Shown piece after piece: positions 9,776 through 20,600 of a stretch of DNA of 64,000 bases. Made by a program: the position numbers and the translations under genes. The stretch comes from Cafeteria roenbergensis (taxonomy: Eukaryota; Sar; Bigyra; Bicosoecida; Cafeteriaceae). A model generated the notes under the pieces. The model had not been told where the DNA came from and did not search any database. It was given only the letters and a program-made list of their open reading frames with translations. Every line of letters starts with the position of its first letter. Positions within the stretch are counted from its first letter, which is position 1. The stretch is taken from the NCBI GenBank assembly GCA_008330645.1, contig VLTN01000007.1, forward strand, positions 186,001-250,000. Reading direction: 5' to 3'.

Positions 9776-11642
9776 TTACTGGACGGGCAAGGTGGCCGCG
9801 TGGCGCTGGGCCGCCGCCAGGATCATTGCCGCGATGTCCCCGGAGCGACGCTTCCCCCTGCGGAGCTCTGCCCGGGCCGCGCGGCAGTCCCCGCTCGCGT
9901 AAGCCGACGGCGCGCGACGAGCCGCGATGGAGGGCGCCGCGCCCCGCTGGCTGCTCCGCGGCGGGGACGAGGCCGGGCGAGCGCTGCGCAGCTGGATGGG
10001 GAACGGGCCGTCGATGATCTCGCCCGAGTGGGACACGTCAGCTGACGTCTTCCGGAGCGTCTGCCTGCTGCGGCCCCATCCCAGGCTGCCCAGGCCGAGG
10101 AACATGCCGCGGCGGCGCTGCTCGGGGGGCGAGCTGCCCTGAGTCCTTGTGCGGCGCATGAAGTGGCCCGGCTCGGGGCGGGACGGGGCGGCCGCGGCCC
10201 TCGCGCGGCCGGCAGCGAACGGCACATCGATGGCGTCGGAGCGGGGGGGGGCAGTGGCCAGGCGCTCGCCCGCGCGACTGCCCCACACGGAGCTGGTGAT
10301 GGCGCCGGCACCGGCCTGGCGCAGCGTGCTGGCTCTGCTCTCAGTCGTGGTGCGGTGGGGGACGGGGGCGGTCGGCTCGTCTCGCAGCCAGCCCGACAGC
10401 ATCGCGTCTGGGCTAGCGGGAGGCTGGTCCGCCACTGCCTGGCGCGCGCCGCTTCGGCGGTAGAAAGCGTTGCGCAGGGTCGCTCTCCGCTCCACGCGGG
10501 CTGCCTCCCACGAGGCATCGCGGTCGCTCTCGATGCTCGCGCGGCTGCCCCCCGCGTGCCGGACAGCGAAGCCGTGCCCAGCCACAGGGTCTCCGCGAGA
10601 GTCTAGCCGCGCTGCGTAGCCAGCAGCAGGGCTGCCCTCCCGGCGGGAGTCGGACGTGCTCGGGGCGCCCTGGGACCCTGCCGAGGCGCATGACTCGAGC
10701 GTCAGCGTCTTCTCGGAGCAGCCCCCGCTCCTGCGCACGCAGCGGAAGCTGCTCTGGGTGGCGAGGCTTTCCCAATACGCCTCGATAAAGTCAACTGCAG
10801 CCGGGCAAGAGCTGGCGGCCAGGACAGCGGCGTTCGGGGCGTGCGGGATTTCCACCGGAGTTAGCGACACGCTGATCACGAGGCTCCCCGCCTCCAGCGG
10901 CGCTGAACCCATCGTCCGGCGCCAAAGGTCCTCGCCGTGGGCTGTGAGGCACACTGCCAGGCTGGAGCGGCCGGTGTCATCCGCCAGGGACGCGTCGTCG
11001 AGCGCGGGGAAGGCAAGGTCCACCTGGTACGTCGTGGGGTCCACGAGCCGCAAACAGAGCACCGGGCGCGCGAGCGCGCCGGCCTTGGCGTCGACCGTCC
11101 CGGACGTCAGGAGCCGGCACGCCAGCACAACGATGTCGCGAACACTCAGGCCCTCGGTGGAGTCCAGGATCTCGGTCGCGGTCTTAATGTCGCCCGCCTC
11201 GCTGCCAGCCATGCTGACCTTCCACGACTGCAAACAAGCCAGCCGCGGGGCGCGAGCGCAGAGACCGTCGCCGCAACGCAAGCAGGCGCTGCAACTGCCA
11301 CAGGGGGACGACCCGGCGGGCGCCCCGGCGGCGCGCGCGGGGCGGGGGGCGCTCCCGGGCGAGCACGCTGCTGGGCGCGGAGAACGTGTTCGCGCTGCCC
11401 GGGGCCCTGCGAGTTGTGCCGGAGCGCACGCCTGGCACGCGCCTCGCGCGCCCGTGAGGCCCGCGCGCCCGCGAGCTCACCGCGGACCTGGGTGCTGGTT
11501 GGCTGATCGCTAGCGCTTGGGTCCCAGGCGCGCTGCTGGTTCGAGTGGCCCGAGGGGGAGGCGAGCGTGGCCGCCGCGCGCAGAGCCATGGGAAGCGGTT
11601 GCGGGCCGAGGGGCGCGCTCGAAGCTCGTCGCTCGGACGCAT
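9776..11642 (-). CDS. Hypothetical protein, Ser/Arg-rich C-terminus
   Basis: The preferred model has exons 11642-11481 and 11227-9776 (GTGAGC donor, GCAG acceptor, phase 0), giving 537 residues. A single-exon alternative starts at Met 11212 (MAGSEAGDIKTATEIL). The ordered part follows the splice: EILDSTEGLSVRDIVVLACR, then a beta-rich stretch (VLCLRLVDPTTYQVDLAF, GSLVISVSLTPVEIPHA) and a helix (AVDFIEAYWESLATQ). The rest is disordered and rich in Ser, Arg, Pro and Ala, ending RRSGDIAAMILAAAQRH. I recognise no family. It sits tail-to-tail with LSM5 and downstream of the SPRY gene on the same strand. The second exon is well supported. The first exon rests only on splice consensus and phase. Confidence 0.6.
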
Positions 11643-11837
11643 GGAACGCGCTCGCCAAGCCTCTGTGATGCAGGCACTGTACCGTCACACACATGCGCGC
11701 TCTCGCACACACGCGCGAGCTGCTTCGACCTGACAGGCGCGGAGCTCGAGATTTTCCAGGGCTGGCGCGCGCGGCCGGGGGGGGGCGAACTGCTGACACA
11801 AGGAATACAAAAGAGTTGCCGCCGCTTGGCAAGCGGC

Positions 11838-13634
11838 TCAAACCGGCCCAAGCCCAAGGTGCCTCCGAAGAACAGCAGGGGGGGACGTGCTGACCGCATC
11901 CAGAGCGACACAGTCGAGCCTGCTGCCAATGCTCACGGCGATGCGCCAGTTTCCGTACCACTCGGCCACGTCGGAAAATGCGAACGGGGACCGGCTGGGA
12001 TCGCCCCCCAGCAGGTCGCCCCTCGAGCTGGAGCCAGCAAAGGGCAAGGGCGGCCTCTCCTCCTCCTCCGTGGAGGCCTCAAGCGCGGCGGCATCGTCTC
12101 GCCCAGCAAGCCACCTGCCCGAGCCCGAGTCGGCTTGCTTGAGCGCGCCGGCGCGGCCAGCCCCCCCGATCGCCGGAGACGAGGCACCGGAGGCGAGCAC
12201 CGGGCTCTGCGGCGCGGAGCCGGCTGCGGCTGGGTTGCTGGCCTCAGCGGCAACGGCCGCAGGCTGGCGAATGGCGACGCCGACCTCGCCACCGGCGTCC
12301 TTCGCCTGCGTCGCCAGGACGGGGGCAAGCGGCGGCAGAGCCTTGTCGGCACGGGGGTGCCCACCCAGGGGCGCCACCGCAGTCGCCGGCCTCCGAGCCG
12401 CAGAGCCGGCGCCGCTCCGGCCGCCGGTCAAGTCGTCCCCGCTCGCCTCCGCAATCGTCGCCAGCCTGGCCCCGGCAGCAGCGCTGGCTGGAGCGGGGTC
12501 TCTGGCCCCCGCGTCGGGCATCGCCTCGTCCTCAGACGCGGAGTCGGGCGCCCGCCACGTGCTATGCGCCGCCCCGCGCAGCCTGTTGCGGTTCACCTTG
12601 TACGAGTGGGCGAGGTTTCGCCGCGCCTCGACCGCCCTAGCTCGAGCCTCGTCCAGGTTCTTGATCGTGTGCTCCTTCCGCTCGCGCCCCTGCCTCACCA
12701 GCGAGCCGCGGAACACGATTCGGCCGTTCACAGTGAAGAGGATGCAGCCCGCGCCGGCAGAGCCAGCCGCGCCCGCCCCGCCCCGGACCGACGCCGCCGC
12801 GCTGAGCGTCGCGACGATCTGCTGCGGGCTGGCGCTGAGCTCGGAGGATATGGCCGCGAGCTCCCGCGCCCCCTGCACGGCGGCCTGCCGGCCCGCCGCC
12901 TTGCCGAGAGACGCGGCGCCGCGAACGCTGGTGGTGCCGCGGGAGGACGCGTCCGCAGACCCGGCCGACTCCGAGCCCGCGCCGCCCTTGACCTGCAGGG
13001 TGCGAAGCAGGCGTGCAGCCTCCTTGCCCGCTGGGATGCGCTGCGCGCGCGGAAAGTCGACGTACACGCCCACCGTCTTCACCTCCTCGTCAAAGCCCCA
13101 CGAGTCAGCGTAGTCGGTGGACCACTTGGAGCCGTCGGGGGAGTAGAAGCACCCGTCGCTGAGCTTGAAGCAGAAGCCGCCTGCGCGGTCAAGCGGCAAC
13201 TCGGCCTCCCGGAGGCGCCTGGACGAGCTAGTCCACGCGCGCGCCAGCCCGATGTGCAAGAACCGTGACGGGTGCAAGCGCTTCACCTGGAAGCGAGCCC
13301 AGAGCGTCGGGTAGGCCGACGAAATCATGCACGAGCGCATGCCGGTGTCGCCGCGGAGCCGCCCCACAACCGAGAGGCGTGGGGCCAGGCCCAAGTCGTC
13401 AGGAAGCGAGCGGGGATCAAAGTGAACGGTGTTGTCTGCCGCAAACGCCAGAATCTTGGCGAGGACGCGCCGGGGCACGCGGCGAATGAACCGGTAGGCC
13501 GGCGAGCCTGCCGCGGACGGGGCCGCCAGCGACAGCAGCCCTAGCCGAGACCCTGAGTACTCAAAGAGTGTCGGGGGCTCAGCCTCTTCATCCTGGAGAA
13601 AGCTGGACGGCCCGCTGCAACACGCGGCGCCCAT
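11838..13634 (-). CDS. SPRY-domain protein with N-terminal acylation signature
   Basis: A single exon of 598 residues starts MGAACCSG. Gly2 followed by Cys5-Cys6 is the classic dual N-myristoylation/palmitoylation signature, so membrane anchoring is predicted. The body has SPRY/B30.2 features: FLHIGLARAW, GGFCFKLSDGCFYSPDG, VKTVGVYVDF, CILFTVNGRIVFRG and, after a long insert, FSDVAEWYGNWRIAVSIGS. SPRY domains bind protein partners. Here the fold appears split: about 80 residues of Ala/Ser-rich sequence lie before the CILFTVNG strand, and about 200 disordered residues before the last strands. The Met at 13634 was preferred over 13685 because of the acylation motif. The gene is divergent from the chaperedoxin gene, with 149 bp between. 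The partner and the role are unknown. Confidence 0.75.
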   Translation of the reverse strand: MGAACCSGPSSFLQDEEAEPPTLFEYSGSRLGLLSLAAPSAAGSPAYRFIRRVPRRVLAKILAFAADNTVHFDPRSLPDDLGLAPRLSVVGRLRGDTGMRSCMISSAYPTLWARFQVKRLHPSRFLHIGLARAWTSSSRRLREAELPLDRAGGFCFKLSDGCFYSPDGSKWSTDYADSWGFDEEVKTVGVYVDFPRAQRIPAGKEAARLLRTLQVKGGAGSESAGSADASSRGTTSVRGAASLGKAAGRQAAVQGARELAAISSELSASPQQIVATLSAAASVRGGAGAAGSAGAGCILFTVNGRIVFRGSLVRQGRERKEHTIKNLDEARARAVEARRNLAHSYKVNRNRLRGAAHSTWRAPDSASEDEAMPDAGARDPAPASAAAGARLATIAEASGDDLTGGRSGAGSAARRPATAVAPLGGHPRADKALPPLAPVLATQAKDAGGEVGVAIRQPAAVAAEASNPAAAGSAPQSPVLASGASSPAIGGAGRAGALKQADSGSGRWLAGRDDAAALEASTEEEERPPLPFAGSSSRGDLLGGDPSRSPFAFSDVAEWYGNWRIAVSIGSRLDCVALDAVSTSPPAVLRRHLGLGPV

Positions 13635-13783
13635 GCGCCGCTGGTCTGCCCGGCAGGGGGTGATTGCATTGTTGCCGAGCCTCAAACCGTCGACTGGCTC
13701 CTCGGCTCTGCAGCCAGGCTCCGCCGGTGATGCCTTGGCAGGCCGACACGACGGACAACACCTCCCTCCACCCTCGAGCAGCG
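13635..13783. promoter_or_regulatory. SPRY-chaperedoxin divergent spacer
   Basis: This 149-bp spacer separates two oppositely directed start codons and is a probable bidirectional promoter by position. No specific motif is recognised. Confidence 0.4.
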
Positions 13784-15333
13784 ATGGCTAGCAGGCTCGC
13801 TCGTGTTTCAGCAGCTGCCGCACGGGCCTGCGGCGTCCGCGCGGCCGCTCCCGCGCGCACTGTCGCGGGTACCGCAGCTCGAGCCGGCGCCGCCCTGGCG
13901 CACCCCGGTGCCCGGACCTTCTCCGTCGCACCTGCGCTTCGGGACCCGAGCGCCGGGCCCCAGGCGGCGGGGAGCGGGCCAGCCGGTGGCGCGTTTGCCC
14001 CCATCGTGGACGTGACAAAGGACACGTTCGAGAGGGAAGTCGTCAACTCCCCCGTGCCAGTCATTGTGGACGCCTGGGCGCCCTGGTGCGGTCCTTGCAA
14101 GCAGCTTGGCCCCATGCTGGAGCGGCTCGTGGCCGGGTCCAAGGGCAAGCTTCGCCTCGCAAAGGTCAATGTGGACGAGGAGAAGCAGCTGGCCGGCGCG
14201 CTGCGCGTGCAAAGGTAAGCCCTGGCTCCCACCAGCCCGCCGACACGCGCGGACCCATCCTCCGCACAAGGGCGACATCGACAGCGACGACCGGCGCCCG
14301 AGCCCCGCGGGACGCTCCGGCCCGGGCGGCGCGCTCGGTGATCCGCCCTCGCGCCGACCCGGCAACAGGCGCGGCGATGGGGAGTCTCGACCTGCGCGTT
14401 GCTCGCCCATGCCCTGTGCCTCGCTGCTGCCGCAGCATTCCTGCCGTGTTTGGCGTGGTCGGGGGCCGCGTTGTGGACACGTTCGTGGGAGTCGTGCCGC
14501 CCGAACGCATGACAGACTTTGTGAACAAGCTTGCCGACGCCGCGGCAAAGGGGCCCCAAGCCCCGGGCAAGAGCGAGCTTGCCCAGCGCATGGAGGCAGC
14601 GGAAGACATGCTTTTCTCCACCATGCGCGCCGTGACGGGCCGCGGGGAGAAGGAGGGCTGGCCCGTGAAGCCCTGGCTCGCAGCCGCCCGCCAGCAGGCC
14701 GAGCGAGGCGAGGACCTCCCCACCCCGCCCACGGACCTCCCCAAGGGCGTGCCCACCGACCTTCCGACCATCACCGCGGTGGTCGAGGACGCCGTCCGAA
14801 TGTTCACCGCCATCGCTGACGCCGTTCACGCCGGCCTGAGCACACCCTCGCCGCCCCAGGCCGAGGACGTCGCGGCCGGCGCCACGGCGGCGATTCTCCT
14901 CGCGCGCTGCCACCTGGCGACTGGCGAGGCCGAGCTCGCGCTGGCAACCCTCGACAAGCACGCGGCAACCATTACCCAAGCCACCAACACGGACAGCGGC
15001 TTCGAGGACCGCGCAGCCAAGGCCCGCTCCGACGCTGTGGCAGCCGCTCAGCTGGAGGGCCTCGAGGGCAAGCTCGGCGACCTCAAGGTGGCCGCTGCCG
15101 CCGTGCCTCTCTCCGCGGAAGCTCTCAACGCGCTGGTGGAGGCGCTCAAGGCAGCAGACCAGCCCGAAGCAGCGATCAACTTCCTCCTCGAAGCCATCAA
15201 GCTGGCCCGCAAGGAGGGCAGGGACGATGATGTCGGCACGGCAAAGACCGCCCTGTTCGCCGCGTTCGACTCCCTCGGCGCGCACCCAGCCGTCACAGCA
15301 GGAAGGCGCCAGCTCGGCCGCCTGTTGTTCTGA
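13784..15333 (+). CDS. Mitochondrial thioredoxin-TPR chaperedoxin (CnoX/YbbN type)
   Basis: Exons 13784-14214 and 14436-15333 join in phase 2 (donor GTAAGC) to give 442 residues. Residues 1 to about 45 are rich in Arg, Ala and Ser without acids (MASRLARVSAAAARACGVRA), as in a mitochondrial presequence. The thioredoxin fold follows, with WCGPCK at residues 101-106 and the cis-Pro loop SIPAVFGV restored by the splice. Instead of ending, the protein continues into an Ala/Leu-rich helical TPR region and closes with PEAAINFLLEAIKLARKEG...LGRLLF, the ending of bacterial CnoX/YbbN proteins. Bacterial CnoX is a holdase that protects substrates from over-oxidation and hands them to GroEL. The CXXC form resembles alphaproteobacterial members; E. 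coli has SXXC. A mitochondrial role with Hsp60 is inference. Confidence 0.85.
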
Positions 15334-17683
15334 TCCCCAGCGCGACAGCGGGCCCAAAATGGTGCCCATGACAGCCACGCACGGCCAGGCGCAAAGATAC
15401 CTCACACGTTCGACAAGCAAGCAACCTGAAACTCGAGCGCCAGCGGCGGAAGCCACATGATCCGGCTCGTCATCGATCGAGCTGCTGTGACTGCGCCTCC
15501 ATGTTCGAGTTGCAGCCGCGGAGTCGAAGGCGCTTTGTTAACCCTTTGCTAAGCGGCCTTTCCAGCTGGGCGTGTCTTGACCGCGACAGGACTCGGACCG
15601 GGGCACCATGAACGATGTCTGCTCGTGGAGAGCTGGATGCACCCGATTGTCGCTGGGAAGCCTCGAAAAGAACTTCAAAGCCGGCTCCCGCTTCACCGAA
15701 CCAAGGAACGCATTCGTGGTCCCTACACCGCTCGCACGCTTGAATGCGACTTGCACACAGAAATGCGCCTGCAACGTGGAGACCATTCGGGGGAGCTGGC
15801 TTCCAGACTGAGGTCGTCATGCTGCTGCTCTGGACACACAGGCAAGCTGAACAAGGAGCCGAGATTCGGATCACTTGCCTTTGTGTGGCTGAGGAGGCAC
15901 CGCCACGCACTCGCAGCCAATGTGATTCCAACAAGGCAGAGAAAGGTTCCTGGGCCTCCGTCGCGACAGGAGCGTGCATGTGGCAGCAAGTTTCGTGCAT
16001 TGGTCTCAATGGCAAGACACGATCGACGGAGCACTCCGGAATAGAATGCAGTCTGTGAGCGAAAAGCGACTGTAGCCAAAGACACGTGAAGACACACCAA
16101 AGGGACAGAGCGCTCTCCAAGATAAACTTAATGACAATCGTTCCCGGCACAACCAACTCCGCAAAACTGCTGTTCGACACCAGTATGACTTCGCTCAAAG
16201 GCCCCCGTCATGCCGACAGAAATTGACGCGCAGACGCAAGATGCGCGAAAATTGAAGGCATTGAAGACTCTGTCACGCCTGTCTTGGTGCGAGTGGGAAG
16301 ACTTCCGCAATCTTTGGAATGGTCGAGCAATCGGCCTAAATCGGTTGCAGCAATATCCCAGCTGCCCCAAGATGCGGAGCGTGCCCGCAAGGCCACTGCA
16401 CGAGTTTTGGCGCAAAGGTCCCGGTGGCCCGTTTGGCTTCGAAAGCTGCGATCCAACGGCAAGGTCTGGCTGGCAGAGGTGTGGGGAGTGGTGCAGAGTG
16501 CACTGCTGGCAGGCAGTTGTCTCTCTCGTTCTTCAACCCGTTGGTGCTGGTGTCTGTTTGTTCGATCATGGTGCCAGAGGAATCAGCCCATGAACAAGTT
16601 GATGCCCGATGGTCTGCAAGCGAATCAATGAGTCAATTGCCATTCCGTCGCTTTACCGCAGACAGGAAGTGAATTCAGCCCCCAAGCAAAGTTCAGAGCC
16701 CCGAAAGGAGCAGAGACTGACTGTTTATGTAGCGTGTCATTTGAAGTCCCTGTACAGGCATGCATTGCTTCAATCTTCTCGTCGCGATCCGTGCTCAGCG
16801 ACTCAGGACGGCTGCACCTTTGCTTGTCGGGCCGAACACGGGTTTGGTGTGTTCTTGGTGTTAGACTCGAGAACTCACATGATTCAGGCATCGTCCGCAC
16901 TTGTCAGACCGTAGTGTGCGTTCCCTGATCACAGAGGCTTTGGTCGGGACGACCAGCCGGGTTGTTTCTTCTGACCTTTCGTCCCAATATTGGTTTTGTG
17001 GGCTCCGTCGGCAAATCGACCCACTTTTGATGCTCTTTCACTTTCACGGCCTTCGGCGTTCGAGCGATGCGGATCCTCCCTTTGCAGGCCAGACGAGCGC
17101 AACCCGAGCAGGGTCTCGGTTGTTCGGGGATCGGGTGCCGCACGCGACCTTCCCTGCAACAGTCCTGCACGTTTGCATGCGGCATGGAAACCCTGCGATG
17201 CAGTTGGGCTTGCGGCCAAGTCTGTTTCGAGCAAGGCATGCCGAGGGCATTGGTCATTGAGTCGGCCCCCCCCAACGATGTTCATTCATTGTTCGTTCTT
17301 TGACGCTGCCTGCGGCTCTTTCTCGATTTGCCCGCCGCGGCAACGACGTGCCATCCCATTCGGAACGTCCCGGGGCGCGCGCTTGGTTTGCCGGAGCGCG
17401 AGGAGGAAGTGCTGCCCTTGCAACAGCTACCGCTTTCTCAGGTGTGCAAACTCAGGTGGCTGGCCCGGGGCCGTCGTGTGCACTGCAGTTTTCGCGAGCT
17501 GGCCGGACACGGGTTCGGCCAAGCAAACGTGTTCAGCTCGGGCGCAAGTTGGCGGCGTTGAGGCAGCAGTGGAGGCAATTGCGAACGAATTTAGCGCAGG
17601 CTGCGGCGCTCAAAAAGCCAGCGCAACTCAAGCACATGCATTCGGGGGTCGATCGGGGGAGCGCGGCTGCGACGGGCATGCGC
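15334..17683. other. Gene-poor, lower-GC convergent spacer
   Basis: This 2.35-kb stretch lies between two converging 3' ends. Base composition drops sharply: I count 64 G/C in 120 bases at 16201-16320, against about 70-78% in neighbouring genes. The longest open frame, 15470-16198 on the minus strand (242 codons), has no recognisable family and no typical start context. I found no tRNA, no transposase, reverse transcriptase or integrase motif, and no terminal repeat. It may hold long 3' UTRs, a non-coding RNA or decayed sequence. Confidence 0.6.
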
Positions 17684-20600
17684 TCACTGAGCCTTGGAAG
17701 TTGCGACTGGCACCATCTTGGGCTCAAGACGCAAGGAGATGTGACCCTCCTTGCCTTCGCCATCGGCGGCGGGGGTGGGCGCGTCCTCTGGGATGGAGGT
17801 GTGGCTTTCGTGCACCACGCGGATGGTCATCGTCTTTCCGTTGGCTGACCCGGTGGTGGTGGCCTCCTCCACGGGAGCCCCGGCGGCCTGAGACACCTGC
17901 TCCGCAGTCGGGTGGCGCTCGCCGATGGGGCGCGTGTCCACAGCTTCCTGGGTCGTGCCCGGAAGCACAGCAGCCTGTGGGGCGGTCTGCTTCGGCAAGG
18001 AATCGACGATCATTGGCCGGCGAAAGTCGTCGCTCGCCGTCTGCGCCGGCTCTGCGATTGGCGCGGCCGGCTGCGCCGACGGCAGCCGTTCCACGATCTT
18101 GGCCGGCTCGTAGCCGTCAGTGGTCACGGGCGACACCTCCGCCTCCGGGTCGGCGTCGCGAGCCCGGCTGCCTCGAAGGAAGCGCATGGAGGACTGCACG
18201 CTGCGCAGCTGGGCGAGGAGGCGGGCGGGTGCGCTGCTCGCGTCAGTCTCAATGAGCGCAGCAGCGGCGCCCTCCACAGCCTCAGCAGTGGCTTGCTGGG
18301 CCTCCTTGGCTGCGGCCTCCGCCCGCTCCTTGGACTCTTCGGCGTCGGCCTTGGCCTGTGCAAGCTCGCTCAGCTGCTTGTCCATGGCCTCCTGCTTCGC
18401 CTGCTCCTTCGTGGCTTCGGCTCCCGCCTTTGCTGCCTCAGCCTGGGCCTTCACAGCCTCGGCCTTGGCCGTGGCCAGCTTCAGCTCAAGGAGCTTGGAG
18501 GCTGTCTCGGGGTCGACGGCGGGCTCGTCCTCCGCCCCTTCCTCCTCGGCCTCGTCCTCGGTCTCAGCGGATTCCTCAGCGGATTCCTCGGCGGCCTCCT
18601 TGGCCGCCTCGATGTCCTCGGCAGCCTCCACGTCGGCGCTGGCCCCTGCGATTGCGTCGTTCGCCGCCTCCTTGGCCTCCTCTGCCTGAGCTTCGGCCTC
18701 AGCAAGCTGCTTGTCGGCATCAGAAGCTGGGACAGGCTCCGTCTCGACTGCCTCGTCAGACTCCTCGGCGGACTCGTCCTCCGACCCACCCCTTGGAGAC
18801 GCCTTCTGCGTCGCACTGGCCTCGATCTGGGACGTCACGTCGTCCGAGGCTTGCTTGGCAGCCCCGGCTGTGGCAGCCTGAACGGCCTCGGCGACTTCTG
18901 CCTGCGCCCCCTCGCCCTGCTTGGCGGCCTCCTCCGTAGCAGCAGCCTCTTCGGCCTGCTTTTCCTGCTCCGCAGCTGCCGCGTTTGCCTCCGCCATGCC
19001 GCTCTCGGCGATGGCGGCACCTGCATCAGTGGCACCCACAATCGCAGCGAGATCTGAGTCGCTGCCAGGAGCTGGCTTCGGCTTCGGGGGGGGCACGGTT
19101 ACGTTGACAGCGCTTGCGTTGGTGCTGTTGGCAAGTGACTCCTCCATGGGCGGCAGGATTCCCTCCTCGGACATGGCATCGGCGTTGAGCGCAGCCATTG
19201 CCTCTGCCTCTTGCTGCATATCCGCGGGAGCAGGTCCGGCGTCCATGGCAGCCTCGGCCTCGGCCTCAGCCTCGCCGGCAGCAGGGGCGGCCTCGGTGGC
19301 AGCCTCGCCGGCAGCAGGGGCGGCCTCGGTGGCAGCCTCGCCGGCAGCAGGGGCGGCCTCGGTGGCAACCTCGCCGGCAGCAGGGGCGGCCTCGGTGGCA
19401 GCCTCGCCGGCAGCAGGGGCGGCCTCGGTGGCATCAGGGGCGGCCTCGGTGGCATCAGGGGTGGCCGCACCTTGCTGTTCCGCCACGGCAGCGCTGACAG
19501 CAGCATCGATTGCGTCATCGGCGGATGCTGCAGACATGGCCTGCTGTCCAGCGCCAGCCTTGCTGGCCCGGGCAGCGTCAGACTGCGTGATGGCATCCAC
19601 AGCAGCGGCGCGAGCGGCGTCGGAGGCCAGCCTGGCTCCCACGCGTGCGCCCACCTGCGCTGCCAGAGCGGAGTAAGTCTTCGCCGCAATGCGGCCCGCC
19701 TCGGCAGCGGCTGCCTGCCCGGCGACAGCCGCACGAACGGCGGTCATGGGGTCGGCTGGGACAGTTGCAGCTGCTGCGGCTTCAGGCGCAGCGGCGGCCG
19801 CAGGCGGGGCCGGGGCTGCGGCTTGCTCGGCTACGTCGGGGCTGGCCGCCTGCTCCTCCGCCTGAGAAGCAGCAGAGCGCACCTGGAGCAGAGCGGGGAG
19901 CTTTGACACAGAGACGACCGGCTTGCCACGGCCGGCCACGCCTCGGTCCGCGCCGCCGCTGAAGTCGACCTTGACATTGACGCGGGTCTTTGTCAGCTTG
20001 CCCGGGTAGCTCACGGCGCCGGAGGCCTGCTCCAACGCACGCTCTGCGTTGGTCAGCGCGTCGTCGGCTGCCAGGGCGGAGCGGTCGGCCGCTTCACCAG
20101 ACGTCGCGCCGGCGTCGGCCGCGGGCAGGCCGTCCTCGGCAGCGCCCTCCGCCTCGAAGAGACCGGCCTCCCCGGTGCCGGTGCCCGGGGCCAGTGCCAG
20201 GCCAGCGTCGATCTCCACCTCGGACGGCGAGGATGGCCCCGCCACGACTGAGTCGGCTTCGGCAGCCAGCTTGGCTTCATTGGCGGCCTCGAGCTGCTGC
20301 TGCTTGACCGCAGCCTGGGCGGCCTGCTTGCCGGCCGGGGTGATGCCAGTCTCGGCCTCGTCTGCCTCCTCAGCCGACTCCTCCTCGGCGGCCATCTGCT
20401 CGACAGCCTCCTTGAGCTGGTCTGCCTCGCCCGAGGTGAGCACCGCAGCGGCGCGGATCTTGCTCAGGGCGGTGTTTGGGTCCGCCAGCGCGTCAAGCTC
20501 CTCGAGCACGCGCTCGTCCAGGCCGAGGTTGGAGGGCTCATCGTCGGCAGAGGCCGATGCAGAGACCTCCATGCCTGCCACAAGGGAGATGGGGTTGGTG

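Noticed and set aside
11340-11590. Alternative first exon MALRAAATLASPSG for the gene ending at 9776
   Set aside because: It requires a weak GTCCGC donor to keep phase, while the overlapping frame from Met 11642 uses a consensus GTGAGC donor in phase.
15334-17683. Transposon or virus-like element as an explanation for the low-GC island
   Set aside because: No transposase, polymerase, integrase or capsid-like motif, no terminal repeats and no target-site duplication seen by eye.
16990-18255. 421-codon + frame spanning the low-GC island edge and the secreted gene's 3' end
   Set aside because: No family resemblance, and it runs antisense into a well-supported coding exon.
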